DNA of 64,000 bases. Source: Dactylorhiza incarnata (taxonomy: Eukaryota > Streptophyta > Magnoliopsida > Asparagales > Orchidaceae). Location: positions 2,914,001 to 2,978,000 of the forward strand of contig JAWHQI010000121.1 of assembly GCA_033032865.1 (NCBI GenBank), given 5' to 3'. Below are positions 41,700 through 51,365 of the stretch, in pieces. The notes beneath the pieces were generated by a model that saw only the letters and a list, made by a program, of their open reading frames with translations, searched no databases and was not told the origin of the DNA. Within the stretch, counting starts at the first letter, position 1, and each line of letters opens with the position of its first letter. Both the position numbers and the translations under genes were made by a program.

Positions 41700-42570
41700 C
41701 GAAGTCGCTGCCATTTTGATCCGCCCTGCTTCGATTCCCGCAAGCGTGCAGGGGCCTCCAACAAGAACCCCGACGCCTCCCAGCATGGCCGACGTGTCCG
41801 TTCCCTGCATCTGCCATCTCCTGCGCCTCCACGATCCTTATCGTCGTCGACGAAAACATCCATTTGGTAAACGACACATTTGTCAAGGGAAAGCAACAAC
41901 GCTCGTCATTCTGTTTTCATCCTGTAGTGGTCCTGTCGTCCCCAGCCACAGCTGAAGCCTCCATCAATCTCCCCTTTCGGCGACCAGCGACTCCTGCTCG
42001 CTACTCACGAGATCCTTGCAGATCGAATCCGCACAATCACTCACATGCATCGTTCTTGCTGACCGCACGGGGAAGAGCTGCCGTTTCTTCATGAGCCGCC
42101 CGCTGTCGTTCCATTGAGCTTAACCCCTTTTGGGAAACCGTGTCAACCCATCAGTCGACCCACAGTTTTTTATCACAGACGCACTACCACCGCGACCCAT
42201 TATAGCTCCACCGACACATATTCTGCCGGCCTCGTAGAACTACTTGTTACAAGCATAATCAGGTATAGTAGGAAATTTAATAAAGCTCAGGTCATCCTCT
42301 TCGTTGCAGCCTTGTAGGATCCGCAGAAATCCGACTCCTTTACTACTTCACCTCGGGTAAAAACTCACTTCTATTGAAATTTTTGTTGATTTCTTTATGC
42401 TCAGTTTTTTTATTGCAATAAATTCATTATTGTTTGATTAATTTTTTATTGTAATTGTAATTTGTATATTGAAATAACATCTATATGATTGTTTGTCTCG
42501 GTTTTGTTTATTAAAAATAGAGGATTTTTTTTTCTTTATCAAAAATATATTTTTATATTTAATACATTAC
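41700..42570. other. Unidentified interior of the hAT element
   Basis: GC-richer sequence at 41700-42110 changes to AT-rich at 42360-42570. Open frames are short and overlap on both strands, and I recognise none. A captured gene fragment (pack-type hAT) is possible but not demonstrable. Confidence 0.4.
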
Positions 42571-42571
42571 A

Positions 42572-42662
42572 AACAACAACAACGCTCAAGCCTTTATCCC
42601 CCCACTATAGTGGGGTCGGCTATATGGATCCTTTGTCGAACTTCTACCATCTTAGTCGAGCT
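42572..42662 (-). pseudogene. 3' tail of an RTE-type LINE (first piece)
   Basis: On the minus strand this is the end of the LINE: a gatccatatagccgacccca block, the inverted ccccactatagtgggg, and a gttgttgttgtt tail, all typical of plant RTE-like LINE 3' ends. It continues at 53702 beyond the copia insertion. The copia target duplication gagct lies at 42658-42662 and 53702-53706. Confidence 0.7.
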
Positions 42663-43940
42663 TGTTGGATAGTATGACGCCCTTAGAGGGGGGTGAATAA
42701 GGGTGTGTCTAAAAATTTAATTTTTAGTTAGTAATTTTTTTAGGAGATTTTACTTTACTAAAAAAATTACTTACAAATGCTTTCAAACCAAAACAATTTT
42801 AGTATTAAACAAAACACAAATTTCTAAGATAAAGATTATGCCACCAAATATGTAATTAAGGAAAAAGACATAATTATATTAATCATGAAATTTGAGTACA
42901 ATAAAAATGATCTTAACAATGCTTAAGATCAAGGCACAATCATGTTAATAAAAATTCTACAATTTTGGTTTACCAATCCTTCTCCCAAGGATCGGAAGGC
43001 TATCGCTTGTCTCTCCCAAGACCAAGCCCAAGCCTATCCTCTAGATCTTCCCAAGATCTAGACGTAGCACACAAGGCCACGATTTCCCTCCAAGCCACGC
43101 AAGGACTTGGACGCTCCGCACAAGGAAGCGATTTTCCCCTAAGCCGCGCAAGGACTTAGACGCCGCACGCAAGATGATGATTTCTCTACCAACGATTACA
43201 AAATGAAAAAGTAGGTGAATGAAAATACAATATGAAAATAACAACTCCCTAGAAGATCAGATCTCTGAATGGATTGTTGAAGCCTCGAGATGATCGATGA
43301 TGTAGAAGCGCGCCCGATCTCGTCTTCAATCTTCAATCCTTCTTTGCACAAACGGGAGTTGAGGAGGTTCTGGAGCTCTCTGGTTCGTATGCACTCAGGA
43401 AGGGACTGGAATTCTCAAAAGCTTGGAATGCACGAACCAAAGGAACCAATTTATAGAAATTCACTGTCGCCTGGGCGACAGTGACTGTCGGAATTTTCCG
43501 TCAGCGCTAAACTGCCGCTGGAGTGCCGTCGTGGGTGGAGTCGTGGGCAGTTGCTGTAACCGTCGAGCTGTCGCCTGGGCGACAGTGATGTCGGATTCCG
43601 ACAGCGCAAAACTGCCGATCGTGGGTGAAGTCGTGGGCAGTTGTTGTAACCTCCGAGCTGTCGCCTGGGCGACATCACTGTCGGATTTCCGACAGCGCAA
43701 AACTGCCGATCTTCGATCTGCCGTGGAGGGAAGTAGTTGTAACTTCTCTGCTGTCGCCTGGGCGACAGTGGCTGTCGGAAATTTCCGACAGTGAAATTTT
43801 CCCACATTTAATTTTAGCTCCAGCTGAAATGTGAACATCTCATACCTATTATCTGCACACCATTAATAAAAAATAGAATCAAATACAAACGGGACTTTGT
43901 TATTATCAAACCGGAGGAGTGCGAAACGCATGCTCCAACA
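42663..43940 (-). repeat. 3' LTR of the SIRE-like element
   Basis: 1,278 bp. In coding orientation it starts tgttggagcatgcg at 43940 and ends atccaaca at 42663. U3 contains four units of about 90 bp, each with paired dyads, and then a TATA box (43448-43455). One dyad half is mutated here (ccgtca at 43498-43503) but intact in the other LTR (53247-53264). Confidence 0.93.
43448..43790 (-). promoter_or_regulatory. LTR promoter: four dyad pairs and TATA box
   Basis: Each of four units holds tgtcgcctgggcgaca (43465-43480, 43569-43584, 43659-43674, 43752-43767) paired with a tgtcgg(n3-6)ccgaca dyad (43486-43503, 43589-43603, 43679-43694, 43773-43790). The nearest dyad ends nine bases from the TATA box (minus-strand tataaatt, 43455-43448). 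The other LTR repeats this at 53209-53551. tgtcgg is known as a high-affinity auxin-response-factor half site and ccgac as a DREB core. Use by either is untested. Confidence 0.6.
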
Positions 43941-43953
43941 ATCTCCCCCTTTT
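43941..43953 (-). promoter_or_regulatory. Polypurine tract of the SIRE-like element
   Basis: The minus strand reads aaaagggggagat directly before the LTR start. Near copies recur at 44082-44145 and 44211-44226. Confidence 0.85.
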
Positions 43954-44039
43954 GATAATAACAAATCCGTATAAAAAGAAATCATGTCTATTTAGATTGT
44001 TGATTTTAAACATTTGGTGTGTGCACAAAAATAACATGA

Positions 44040-44230
44040 TTTATTTCTCTTAAAATAAATAATCTCCCTTTAGGTGAATGCTCCCCCTAAATGAATGATC
44101 CCCCTAAATATATGCTCCCCCTAAATATATGCTCCCCCTTAATATATGATGTATTGTGTAGGTGGAATATTTAGGAGTGATAGATTTGTGATTTTTCTTT
44201 TTATACTTTAAATTCTCCCCCTTTTGGTAT
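44040..44230 (-). repeat. Array of polypurine-tract-like motifs
   Basis: Between 44082 and 44145 the plus strand repeats gctccccctaaatatat about four to five times (period about 17-19 bp). A further ctcccccttttggt lies at 44211-44226. On the minus strand these read as tttagggggagc, much like the true tract at 43941-43953. Confidence 0.75.
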
Positions 44231-45240
44231 TAGCAAAAGTGAATATTAAATAAAAGAGTAGCTCTTAAGGGATAGGATATAGAAATGTAGAGTAAGCGGA
44301 AGCAATTTGTTGGTAATGATTGAAGTCCATGAAATAACAGGAATATGCCATAGTATGAATAAGCCCATGAAGTGACGGTATAGTCATATGAAGTAATGAA
44401 AGAAAATAACTTAAACATGAGTAAGGTCATTTGAAAGTATCATAGAAAGACACAATAGTGTATAGATATATGGAATATTTTCGGTCCAATTCTCATGAGA
44501 TGAATGTTTATATAACATAATGATGTGTACATATGATACTTAGATCAAACATATGAAGTTATTTAATTTACATGATCATTAAAATGTATAACATAATAAA
44601 AGCATATAAAGGCAACTTTGACTTTGAAGATATAACACAAGATGAATAGAAAACCATCTTTCTTTTGCACAAGACACTTTACAATTCTTTCTAAGATGCT
44701 TAACCTCACAATGCTCATTAAGACTTATCAGGAGGGTAAGTAGTGCTTGGTGGAGTATCCTTGTTTTTATTTGAATTTTTTTTTTATCACAGATTTTGTG
44801 ATATCTTAAATTTTGATATATTGATATATATTTTTTGATTTGACCAAGGATCTCTGAATTCACTTGAATCGCAAAAGATGGTGTATATTTTGTTGTGCTA
44901 ACAAATCAAGGTAGAAAGTTGTTTTTTTATGAAGTGCTATGTCATTATGTTAAAGCAAATATGATCCATGTATATATTAAATAAAAAGTCATACGTTTTG
45001 ATCAAAAAGAGTGAACGTGATAGTTCATTATGATAGATAAACAATTTCTCATACTTAGAGGCATGCGAAAACAATTTCCAATGGTCTAAACAACTAAGTA
45101 GAAGTGTCAATACGATGATAGCTTGGAAATGAAATCATATAAACATGTAAGTCATTTTTTTAATAAATAGCACATGGTTTGTCATCAAGTCATGAGGTGA
45201 AGCATTAATAATGACATATAACTATTGTAAATCATCAAAG
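44231..45240. other. AT-rich non-coding part of the SIRE-like 3' region
   Basis: No gene with recognisable content. Short frames occur on both strands, as expected by chance in AT-rich sequence. Confidence 0.6.
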
Positions 45241-45274
45241 GGACCCAAAATTGAAGTTTTTACAAAATTGGAGC

Positions 45275-45329
45275 TGTCGGAAATTTCCGACACTCACTGT
45301 CGCCTGGGCGACAACCAAAAATATAAATA
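45275..45329 (+). promoter_or_regulatory. Antisense promoter: paired dyads and TATA box
   Basis: tgtcggaaatttccgaca (45275-45292, perfect palindrome) and tgtcgcctgggcgaca (45298-45313) are followed eight bases later by tataaata (45322-45329). The order and spacing mirror the LTR promoter of the same element on the opposite strand (nine bases between dyad and TATA). It faces the 370-residue antisense gene. Transcription would start around 45352-45362. Confidence 0.6.
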
Positions 45330-45425
45330 GGGCTGGGGACCGAGTCAAACCCTATTGTGCATCATTTTCTGGAGTTAAAAAACGAGAGCAAGCTGTCGGA
45401 AGTCGGCGACATCAATAGATCTAAG

Positions 45426-45961
45426 GTATGGAATTTTGTTTTTTATGTTTTTAACCCAAAATGTTTAGGGATTTTTGGTTTTTAAAGGAGAGAAGAAAGA
45501 AAATGATGTTTTCATGTTGATATTTGATGAATGGTTTAGGGTTTCAATTTTTTTTTTGATTTTAAACATGTAGATCTAGTTTAAAACAAGGGGATCTTGG
45601 TGGATCTTTGCTAAAATTTTTATCTTTGGTAAATTGCTTTTTGATTTTGTGAGATAGATTTCATTTGTTCATTTTCTAAAGGATTTTTGTAGATCTAGGT
45701 TAGGGAAGAAGGTTGAAGATGATGAATAGTAAAGGATTTTGAAAATATTGTGATTTGAAAAACATATATAATTTTTTTATAAACTTGATGTTGAAATAAT
45801 ATTGATTTTGAGTAGATCTGGAAGTGTATGTAAAAAATTTCGAGAAAAGTTCTCTTGGAGAGCTGTCGGAAAATTCCGACACTCACTGTCTCTTGGGCGA
45901 CAGTGTTCCAGTGCACAATGTGATATTATTTTTAATCAAAATTTTTGTATGGTATTTGCAG
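45426..45961 (+). other. Candidate 5'-UTR intron of the antisense gene (536 nt)
   Basis: The donor atctaag|gtatgg and acceptor ggtatttgcag|aatggc are good plant GT-AG sites. The stretch between is T-rich and the acceptor sits one base before the ATG at 45963. It includes a further dyad pair (about 45864-45903), which in this copy has ctcttgggcgaca in place of cgcctgggcgaca. Inferred from consensus only. Confidence 0.5.
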
Positions 45962-45962
45962 A

Positions 45963-47075
45963 ATGGCTTCCAGTTCCAAAGCTCGAAAAAGTACTTCGGA
46001 AGACGCACATAGTTCATATCAAGTATTTCCTGGAGTTGAGAAAGCTATTGTTGGAATAGCGAAGTATGTGGAATTCGAGTCGCCAAGGCACAATCATATT
46101 TATGATCGGCTTGCAAACGCAGGTATACTATCAATAATTACTCCAGAGGCGTTTTCTTCCTTTTTCATTCGTGAATTTTATAACCATTTGGAAGATCCAA
46201 ATGTCACTGAATTGGATGGCGGTGTGAGATCAAAGATCCAAGGTCATGTGGAAATAACACATGTTGATCTGCGAGAGGAATTTGGACTAGTGATGAGTGA
46301 GAATATGCCTGATATAGTGGAAAATTATCGAAAGGATAGAGATTGGACCCTTGTGAACATGAGTTTACATGGGAATCAAAAAAAGATTCTTACCACTGAA
46401 GTTACATCACTCACTCCGGATGCTTTCTTAGTCCAAGATATATTAAGGAATTCAGTGATGCTGAAGAGTGGAGATACAAGAAGCATTACGGCTCAGTTGA
46501 CACTCTTCACCTACTACATTATGGAGGATGAGCTCTTTGATGTGGCGGACTTCATTCTCTCCCAGATTAGGTATGCGTATAGATTAAAGCATCCAAAATG
46601 GGTGAAGATTCATACGCTGCCAATGGGGGCGGTAATTCAGCGTGTACTCTATAAGAAATATGGATGGATAGTGCAAGCTTATTATTTGGATGATTGCTAT
46701 CCGGAGATATACTATACGGGTTCGATGAAAGTGAAGAAAACGCCGAAAAAGGCCCATCCGGGAATAGAGATTCGAGAGCCGCCATTGCCTAGAGCAGGAT
46801 CACTACGAGAGTCCATTGATAATTTGCGTGATTCATTAGAGGATCACAAGAAGGAAGTGAAGAAGGACCGTAGTCGAATGCAGAAATTCATGAAGTTTCT
46901 CGTCAAAGGTCTGAAGTTGAAGCCAACTCCGGAGGAAGAGGCCGAATGGCAAGTACCGGACGAAGAACCGCCGCGCCAATCGGTGAGGCGGACTCGCCGT
47001 GGCAAAGCCGTGAGACGAGGACCTCCAGAAGATTGTCCAGAGAGCAGCGGGGCTGGTTATGAAGATTCAGAGTAG
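45963..47075 (+). CDS. Antisense-strand plant-transposon-domain protein (370 aa)
   Basis: An intact frame on the strand opposite to gag-pol, between pol and the 3' LTR. The start is the ATG after the candidate acceptor. Its core matches by eye the 'putative plant transposon protein' domain: FIREFYNHLEDPN near residue 65, PDAFLVQDILRNSVMLKSGD near 160, LFTYYIMEDELFDVADFILS near 190, then LPMGAVIQRVLYKKYGW. The C-terminal third has a heptad-like segment (SLRESIDNLRDSLEDHKKEV), a basic stretch and an acidic end. Function is unknown. Proteins with this domain are reported as extra, often antisense, frames in plant Ty3/gypsy Tat elements. The frame stays open although gag-pol of the same copy has two stops and a frameshift. 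Confidence 0.8.
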   Translation: MASSSKARKSTSEDAHSSYQVFPGVEKAIVGIAKYVEFESPRHNHIYDRLANAGILSIITPEAFSSFFIREFYNHLEDPNVTELDGGVRSKIQGHVEITHVDLREEFGLVMSENMPDIVENYRKDRDWTLVNMSLHGNQKKILTTEVTSLTPDAFLVQDILRNSVMLKSGDTRSITAQLTLFTYYIMEDELFDVADFILSQIRYAYRLKHPKWVKIHTLPMGAVIQRVLYKKYGWIVQAYYLDDCYPEIYYTGSMKVKKTPKKAHPGIEIREPPLPRAGSLRESIDNLRDSLEDHKKEVKKDRSRMQKFMKFLVKGLKLKPTPEEEAEWQVPDEEPPRQSVRRTRRGKAVRRGPPEDCPESSGAGYEDSE

Positions 47076-47102
47076 TTTTATGTTGTTGCTGCTGCTGGGA
47101 GC

Positions 47103-47141
47103 TGTCGGAAAATTCCGACAGCCACTGTCGCCTGGGCGACA
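47103..47141. promoter_or_regulatory. Dyad pair downstream of the antisense gene
   Basis: tgtcggaaaattccgaca (47103-47120) and tgtcgcctgggcgaca (47126-47141) lie 28 bp after the antisense stop codon, the same pair that forms both promoters. It may act as a transcript end or an insulator-like site. That is a guess. Confidence 0.5.
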
Positions 47142-47325
47142 GTGAACTTCTTTAAATTTCTGTTTTTGTTTAATGAACTTGATCCTTAAGTTGTTTCTAC
47201 TGTTTTTATTTGAACAATATTGATGTAATATTAATGATGTTGAATTTTTGTTGAGTCTTTTGAAATTTTATGTTTTGTGATAATATTTTTTTTTAAAATT
47301 TTATAGGCTTTAAATTGTGATATAT

Positions 47326-49345
47326 TCATTGTGAAATGTCTAGAATGCCCAATTCTAGCCTAAGAATAGAAAAACGGGAATCCGGTAACGGCTTAGTGAA
47401 TATATCCGCTAGTTGATTTTCCGTGCCTATAAAGTTGATTTTTATATTACCCTTCTTAATATGATCCCTTATAAAATGATGTCGAACATCTATATGCTTA
47501 GATCTAGAATGTAATACGGGATTGTTAGTTAAGTCGATAGCACTTTTATTGTCACACTTTAATTCTACACTACTTTGTTGTATGCCAAAATCTTCTAAAG
47601 TTTGTGATATCCAAAGAGCTTGGGCACAACAACTACCTAGTGCAATATATTCGGCCTCGGTAGTAGAGAGGGCAACAGAATTCTGTTTCCTACTCGACCA
47701 TGAAATAAGTGAAGGGCCGATAAAGTGACAAGTGCCACTAGTGCTTTTCCTATCTAAAGAACATCCCGCATAATCAGAATCCGAAAAACCATGCAAAATA
47801 AAGGAATCATTATGAGGATACCATAATCCTAATTTTGATGTGCCTATGAGATATCTAAAGATACGTTTCACCGCTTTTAAATGTGACTCTTTAGGATTAG
47901 CTTGAAATCTAGCACATAAACAAACGGCAAACATAATATCAGGTCTAGATGCGGTTAAATACAATAAAGACCCTATCATACTTCTATAAAGGGTTTGTTC
48001 AATTGTAACACCACTTTCATCTTTTCCTAATTTTAGAGAAGTACTCATAGGAGTGTTTGCATGCTTAAGATTTTCAAATCCAAATCTTTTTAACATATCA
48101 TGAATATATTTGGTTTGACATATAAAAATACCATCATGTTTTTGAGTAATTTGAAAACCTAGAAAATATGAAAGTTCTCCAACCATGCTCATTTCAAATT
48201 CATTTTTCATAATTTGAACTACTTCATTACACAACTCTTCATTAGTGGCTCCAAAAATAATATCATCAACATAAATTTGTAAAATAACTAAATCATGATC
48301 AATTTGCTTAATGAAGAGTGTAGAATCAGCACTTCCTATTTTATAATCGTGCTTTAACAAAAATTGAGTTAATCGATCATACCAAGCACGAGGCGCTTGT
48401 TTTAATCCGTAAAGCACTTTATCTAATTTATAAACATAATTTGGATATTTCTCATTTATAAAGCCAGGGGGTTGTTCTACATAAACCTCTTCTTTTATAT
48501 ACCCGTTTAAAAATGCGGTTTTGACATCCATTTGATATAATTTAAATCTTTTAAAACAAGCAAATGCAAGAAATATTCTAACCGCTTCTAATCTTGCTAC
48601 GGGTGCAAAAGTTTCATCAAAATCTACTCCTTCAATTTGTGCATAACCTTTTGCAACTAATCTGGCTTTGTTTCTAACAATTCTAGATTCATTATCCATT
48701 TTATTTTTAAAAATCCACTTAACACCAACTACAGGACGATTTTTGGGTCGTTCTACAAGATTCCAAACCTTATTACGTTCAAATTGATTAAGTTCTTCAT
48801 TCATAGCTAAAAACCAAAATTCATCATTTAAAGCGGTGAAAACATCTTTTGGTTCTATTTCAGAAACAAAACAAAGGTTTGAAAATAAAACATGTAGCGA
48901 TGAACGAGTACTAACCCCTTTTTGCGGATCTCCAATGATAAGCTCCTTTGGATAATCCTTTGAGAATCTCAATTCACTTGGAGGCACATATCCTTCTCTT
49001 TCTTCTTCTTCTCTATCTTCTTCTCCTCTTTCTTCTTCTCTTTCTTCTTCTTTTTCTTCTTCATTTTCTCCAAGTTCTTCATCACCATTCTCCACCGATG
49101 GAAGGGGTTCATCTTCTTTTCCTGTAATTTTCTTTTCTACACATGAAGCAAACTCATCAAACCTAACATGAATAGATTCTTCAACTATTTTTGTTCTTTT
49201 ATTAAAAATCCTATAAGCTTTACTAGTTGAAGAATAACCAATAAAAATACCTTCATCACATTTTTCATCAAATTTTCCTAAGGAATCTTTAGAATTTAAA
49301 ATAAAACATTTACAGCCAAAAACTTTGAAATAAGAAACATTTGTT
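47326..49345 (-). CDS. pol: SIRE-like Pol, RT and RNase H part
   Basis: Makes and matures the cDNA. From the first ATG (49095) the frame is 589 residues: an acidic linker (1-40), then RT with [20 protein letters not shown] (111-130), [13 protein letters not shown] (188-200), [13 protein letters not shown] (228-240) and the catalytic YVDD (275-278). RNase H follows with [17 protein letters not shown] and TTEAEYIAL. It ends with ADIFTKPL and a short tail. The frame is open upstream of that ATG to about 49345, where it joins the integrase frame through a one-base frameshift. No stop interrupts the RT. Confidence 0.93.
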
Positions 49346-50441
49346 TTTTACTAAATATTAATTCATAAGGAGTTAATTTTAAAATGGGGCGAAGCATTAC
49401 TCTATTAATTACATAACATGCCGTGCTAACCGCTTCAGCCCAAAAAGATTTTGGTAAATTAAATTCAGATAACATCGTACGGGCTAACTCTTGAAGAGTT
49501 CTATTTTTCCTCTCCACTACACCATTTTGCTGTGGTGTGCGTGGAGCGGAAAATTCATGTTTAATTCCTAACTCCGTACAAAAAGAAATAAACTTTTCAT
49601 TTTCAAATTCTCCTCCATGATCCGATCGTATGCGTTTAATTTTTAACTCAAATTCATTTTGGATACGCAAACATAATTTTGAAAATTCTGAAAATGCATC
49701 AGATTTGGAGGTTAGAAATAAAGTCCAACAAAAACGAGAATAATCATCAATCAATACAAATGTGTATTTTCTACCTCCTAAGCTAGAAATTCCAATTGGC
49801 CCAAATAAATCCATATGTATTAATTGAAGTGGCCTAGTGGTAGAAATAATGTTTTTACTTTTGAAAGATGATTTTGAAAATTTTCCTTTTTGGCAAGGCA
49901 CACATAGTGAAGAAGATAAATTTCTATTTAACAAAGGTAAACCTTTAATTAATTTATCTTTTGAAAGTTTTGTAATTAACTTGGCACTAGCATGTCCAAG
50001 TCGCCTATGCCATAAATCTAATTCATCATTTTTTGATAAAAAACATTTTAAGGTAGAATTTGAAAAATCAAGAAATTTAATCATATAAACATTATGACAT
50101 CTAGGTGCGGTAAAAACAATTTCATTTGTTTTGGAATTAATAATTTTGCATAAATTTGTAGAAGATTCAAATAAAACATTTAAACCTTTATCACATAATT
50201 GACTAATAGAAATCAAATTATGCTTTAATCCTTCTACAAATAAAACATTTGAAATTGAAAATTTTTCGTTACCCACAACACCGATGCCGATGATTTTTCC
50301 TTTTCCATTGTCACCGAATGTAACAACTCCTCCTTTCTTCATCTCCAGGCTAAGGAACTTCTCTTTATTTCCCGTCATGTGCTTTGAACAACCCGAGTCC
50401 AAGTACCACACGTCTTCTTTGTCCTTAGCCTGCCAACACAC
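49296..50441 (-). CDS. pol: SIRE-like Pol, protease and integrase part
   Basis: An aspartic protease with [14 protein letters not shown] near the start, a GAG-pre-integrase segment with the HHCC zinc site ([10 protein letters not shown] ... CVPCQKGK, about residues 148-190), and the integrase core with its acidic triad in [17 protein letters not shown] and [12 protein letters not shown]. The frame is continuous with the preceding Gag-like frame except for a TAG (50442-50444). It ends early at 49296 because of a frameshift in an A/T run near 49335-49345, after PYELIFSKK. The correct continuation is the frame ending at 47326. Confidence 0.9.
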   Translation of the reverse strand: MCWQAKDKEDVWYLDSGCSKHMTGNKEKFLSLEMKKGGVVTFGDNGKGKIIGIGVVGNEKFSISNVLFVEGLKHNLISISQLCDKGLNVLFESSTNLCKIINSKTNEIVFTAPRCHNVYMIKFLDFSNSTLKCFLSKNDELDLWHRRLGHASAKLITKLSKDKLIKGLPLLNRNLSSSLCVPCQKGKFSKSSFKSKNIISTTRPLQLIHMDLFGPIGISSLGGRKYTFVLIDDYSRFCWTLFLTSKSDAFSEFSKLCLRIQNEFELKIKRIRSDHGGEFENEKFISFCTELGIKHEFSAPRTPQQNGVVERKNRTLQELARTMLSEFNLPKSFWAEAVSTACYVINRVMLRPILKLTPYELIFSKKQMFLISKFLAVNVLF

Positions 50442-51296
50442 CTAGAAAGAAGAGGTGAGTAAAGATCTGGTTACCCAAGTGGTTCCACCCATAGTATAGG
50501 TAGAAGCCTTAGGCACCCAGATTTGTTTGATTTTACTTTTTCCTTCTTTCCAGCAAGAGTCCGTAGTGTGACCAAATCTATTGCATTTGGCACAAGTAAT
50601 GTATTTAGAAGAGTATAACTTTTCTGGACTTTTACTGGATGAGGATGCAATATTTGATATTTCATTAATTTTAGAATTTTTAAAAGTAAAATTTCTGGAA
50701 TTTTCACTGTCGCCGGCGACAGTGGTTGTCGCCGGGCGACAGCTTCCAGATGTGTATCCGAGCCCAAACCTTCCAGATCCATGGCGTTGGTATCCTAAGA
50801 TCATATCCAGTGATCTTTGGCCCATTCCAAATTTTTTCATGGCTAGTGTTAAGTCATGAATTTGATTTCTCATTTTTGTATTTTCGGATACTAGATTTAC
50901 GCATCTACGTTCAAAAGTTTTCTTTCCCTCATGGACTTTGGAAATTGAAGATTTCAGATCTCTCTCTAAAATCTCATTCTTTTTAGTAAGTACTTTTATA
51001 GTAGAATGAGATTTGGAAAGAGATTCTTCAAGTTCATTAATTCTTCCCAAAAAGTGATCACACTCTTGGCAAGAAATATCTCTTTTTCCAATAGTCTTAA
51101 TTTCATTTAACAATTTTTTGTTTTCTTTAAGTAAAATTCCATTTTCAGATTTAAGAAGATCATTATCTTTTAAACTTTTTTCAAAAAATTTGCAAGTCGT
51201 TAAAAATTCAGAATATAATTCATCATAGGTTGGAGGAGTTATTTCAGTGTCGCTTTGGACACTGCATTCGTCATCAGATATGACGCTCTTTCCCAT
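50442..51296 (-). CDS. gag: SIRE-like Gag C-terminal extension with second zinc knuckle
   Basis: This is in the same frame as the upstream Gag, separated from it by a TGA (51366-51368). It is largely coiled coil (FEKSLKDNDLLKSENGILLK, LLNEIKTI, INELEESLSKSH, KKNEILERDLKSS), then a Ser/Thr-rich segment and a CX2CX4HX4C knuckle CAKCNRFGHTTDSC, followed by KQIWVPK, which in this lineage leads into the protease. The segment between coiled coil and knuckle is encoded by DNA that itself contains two of the element's dyads (50708-50721, 50727-50741). It ends at TAG (50442-50444). Either stop could be a mutation or a leaky stop. Confidence 0.8.
   Translation of the reverse strand: MGKSVISDDECSVQSDTEITPPTYDELYSEFLTTCKFFEKSLKDNDLLKSENGILLKENKKLLNEIKTIGKRDISCQECDHFLGRINELEESLSKSHSTIKVLTKKNEILERDLKSSISKVHEGKKTFERRCVNLVSENTKMRNQIHDLTLAMKKFGMGQRSLDMILGYQRHGSGRFGLGYTSGSCRPATTTVAGDSENSRNFTFKNSKINEISNIASSSSKSPEKLYSSKYITCAKCNRFGHTTDSCWKEGKSKIKQIWVPKASTYTMGGTTWVTRSLLTSSF
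50708..50741. promoter_or_regulatory. Dyad pair inside the Gag coding sequence
   Basis: tgtcgccggcgaca (50708-50721) and tgtcgccgggcgaca (50727-50741) are the same kind of dyads as in the LTR promoter, here within an open frame. Confidence 0.6.
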
Positions 51297-51365
51297 TAAG
51301 CATATGTTGGCCTCCTCTTCTTTACTTGAGTCTGAAATGCTTCCATCCTCAGAAGTAGTATCATC

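Noticed and set aside
41551..41955. Proline-rich frame in the hAT element
   Set aside because: It depends on the poly-C tract and has no domain content.
43423..43838. Open frames on both strands in the SIRE-like LTR (and 53184-53599)
   Set aside because: They arise from the ~90-bp dyad units in U3 and are present in both LTRs.
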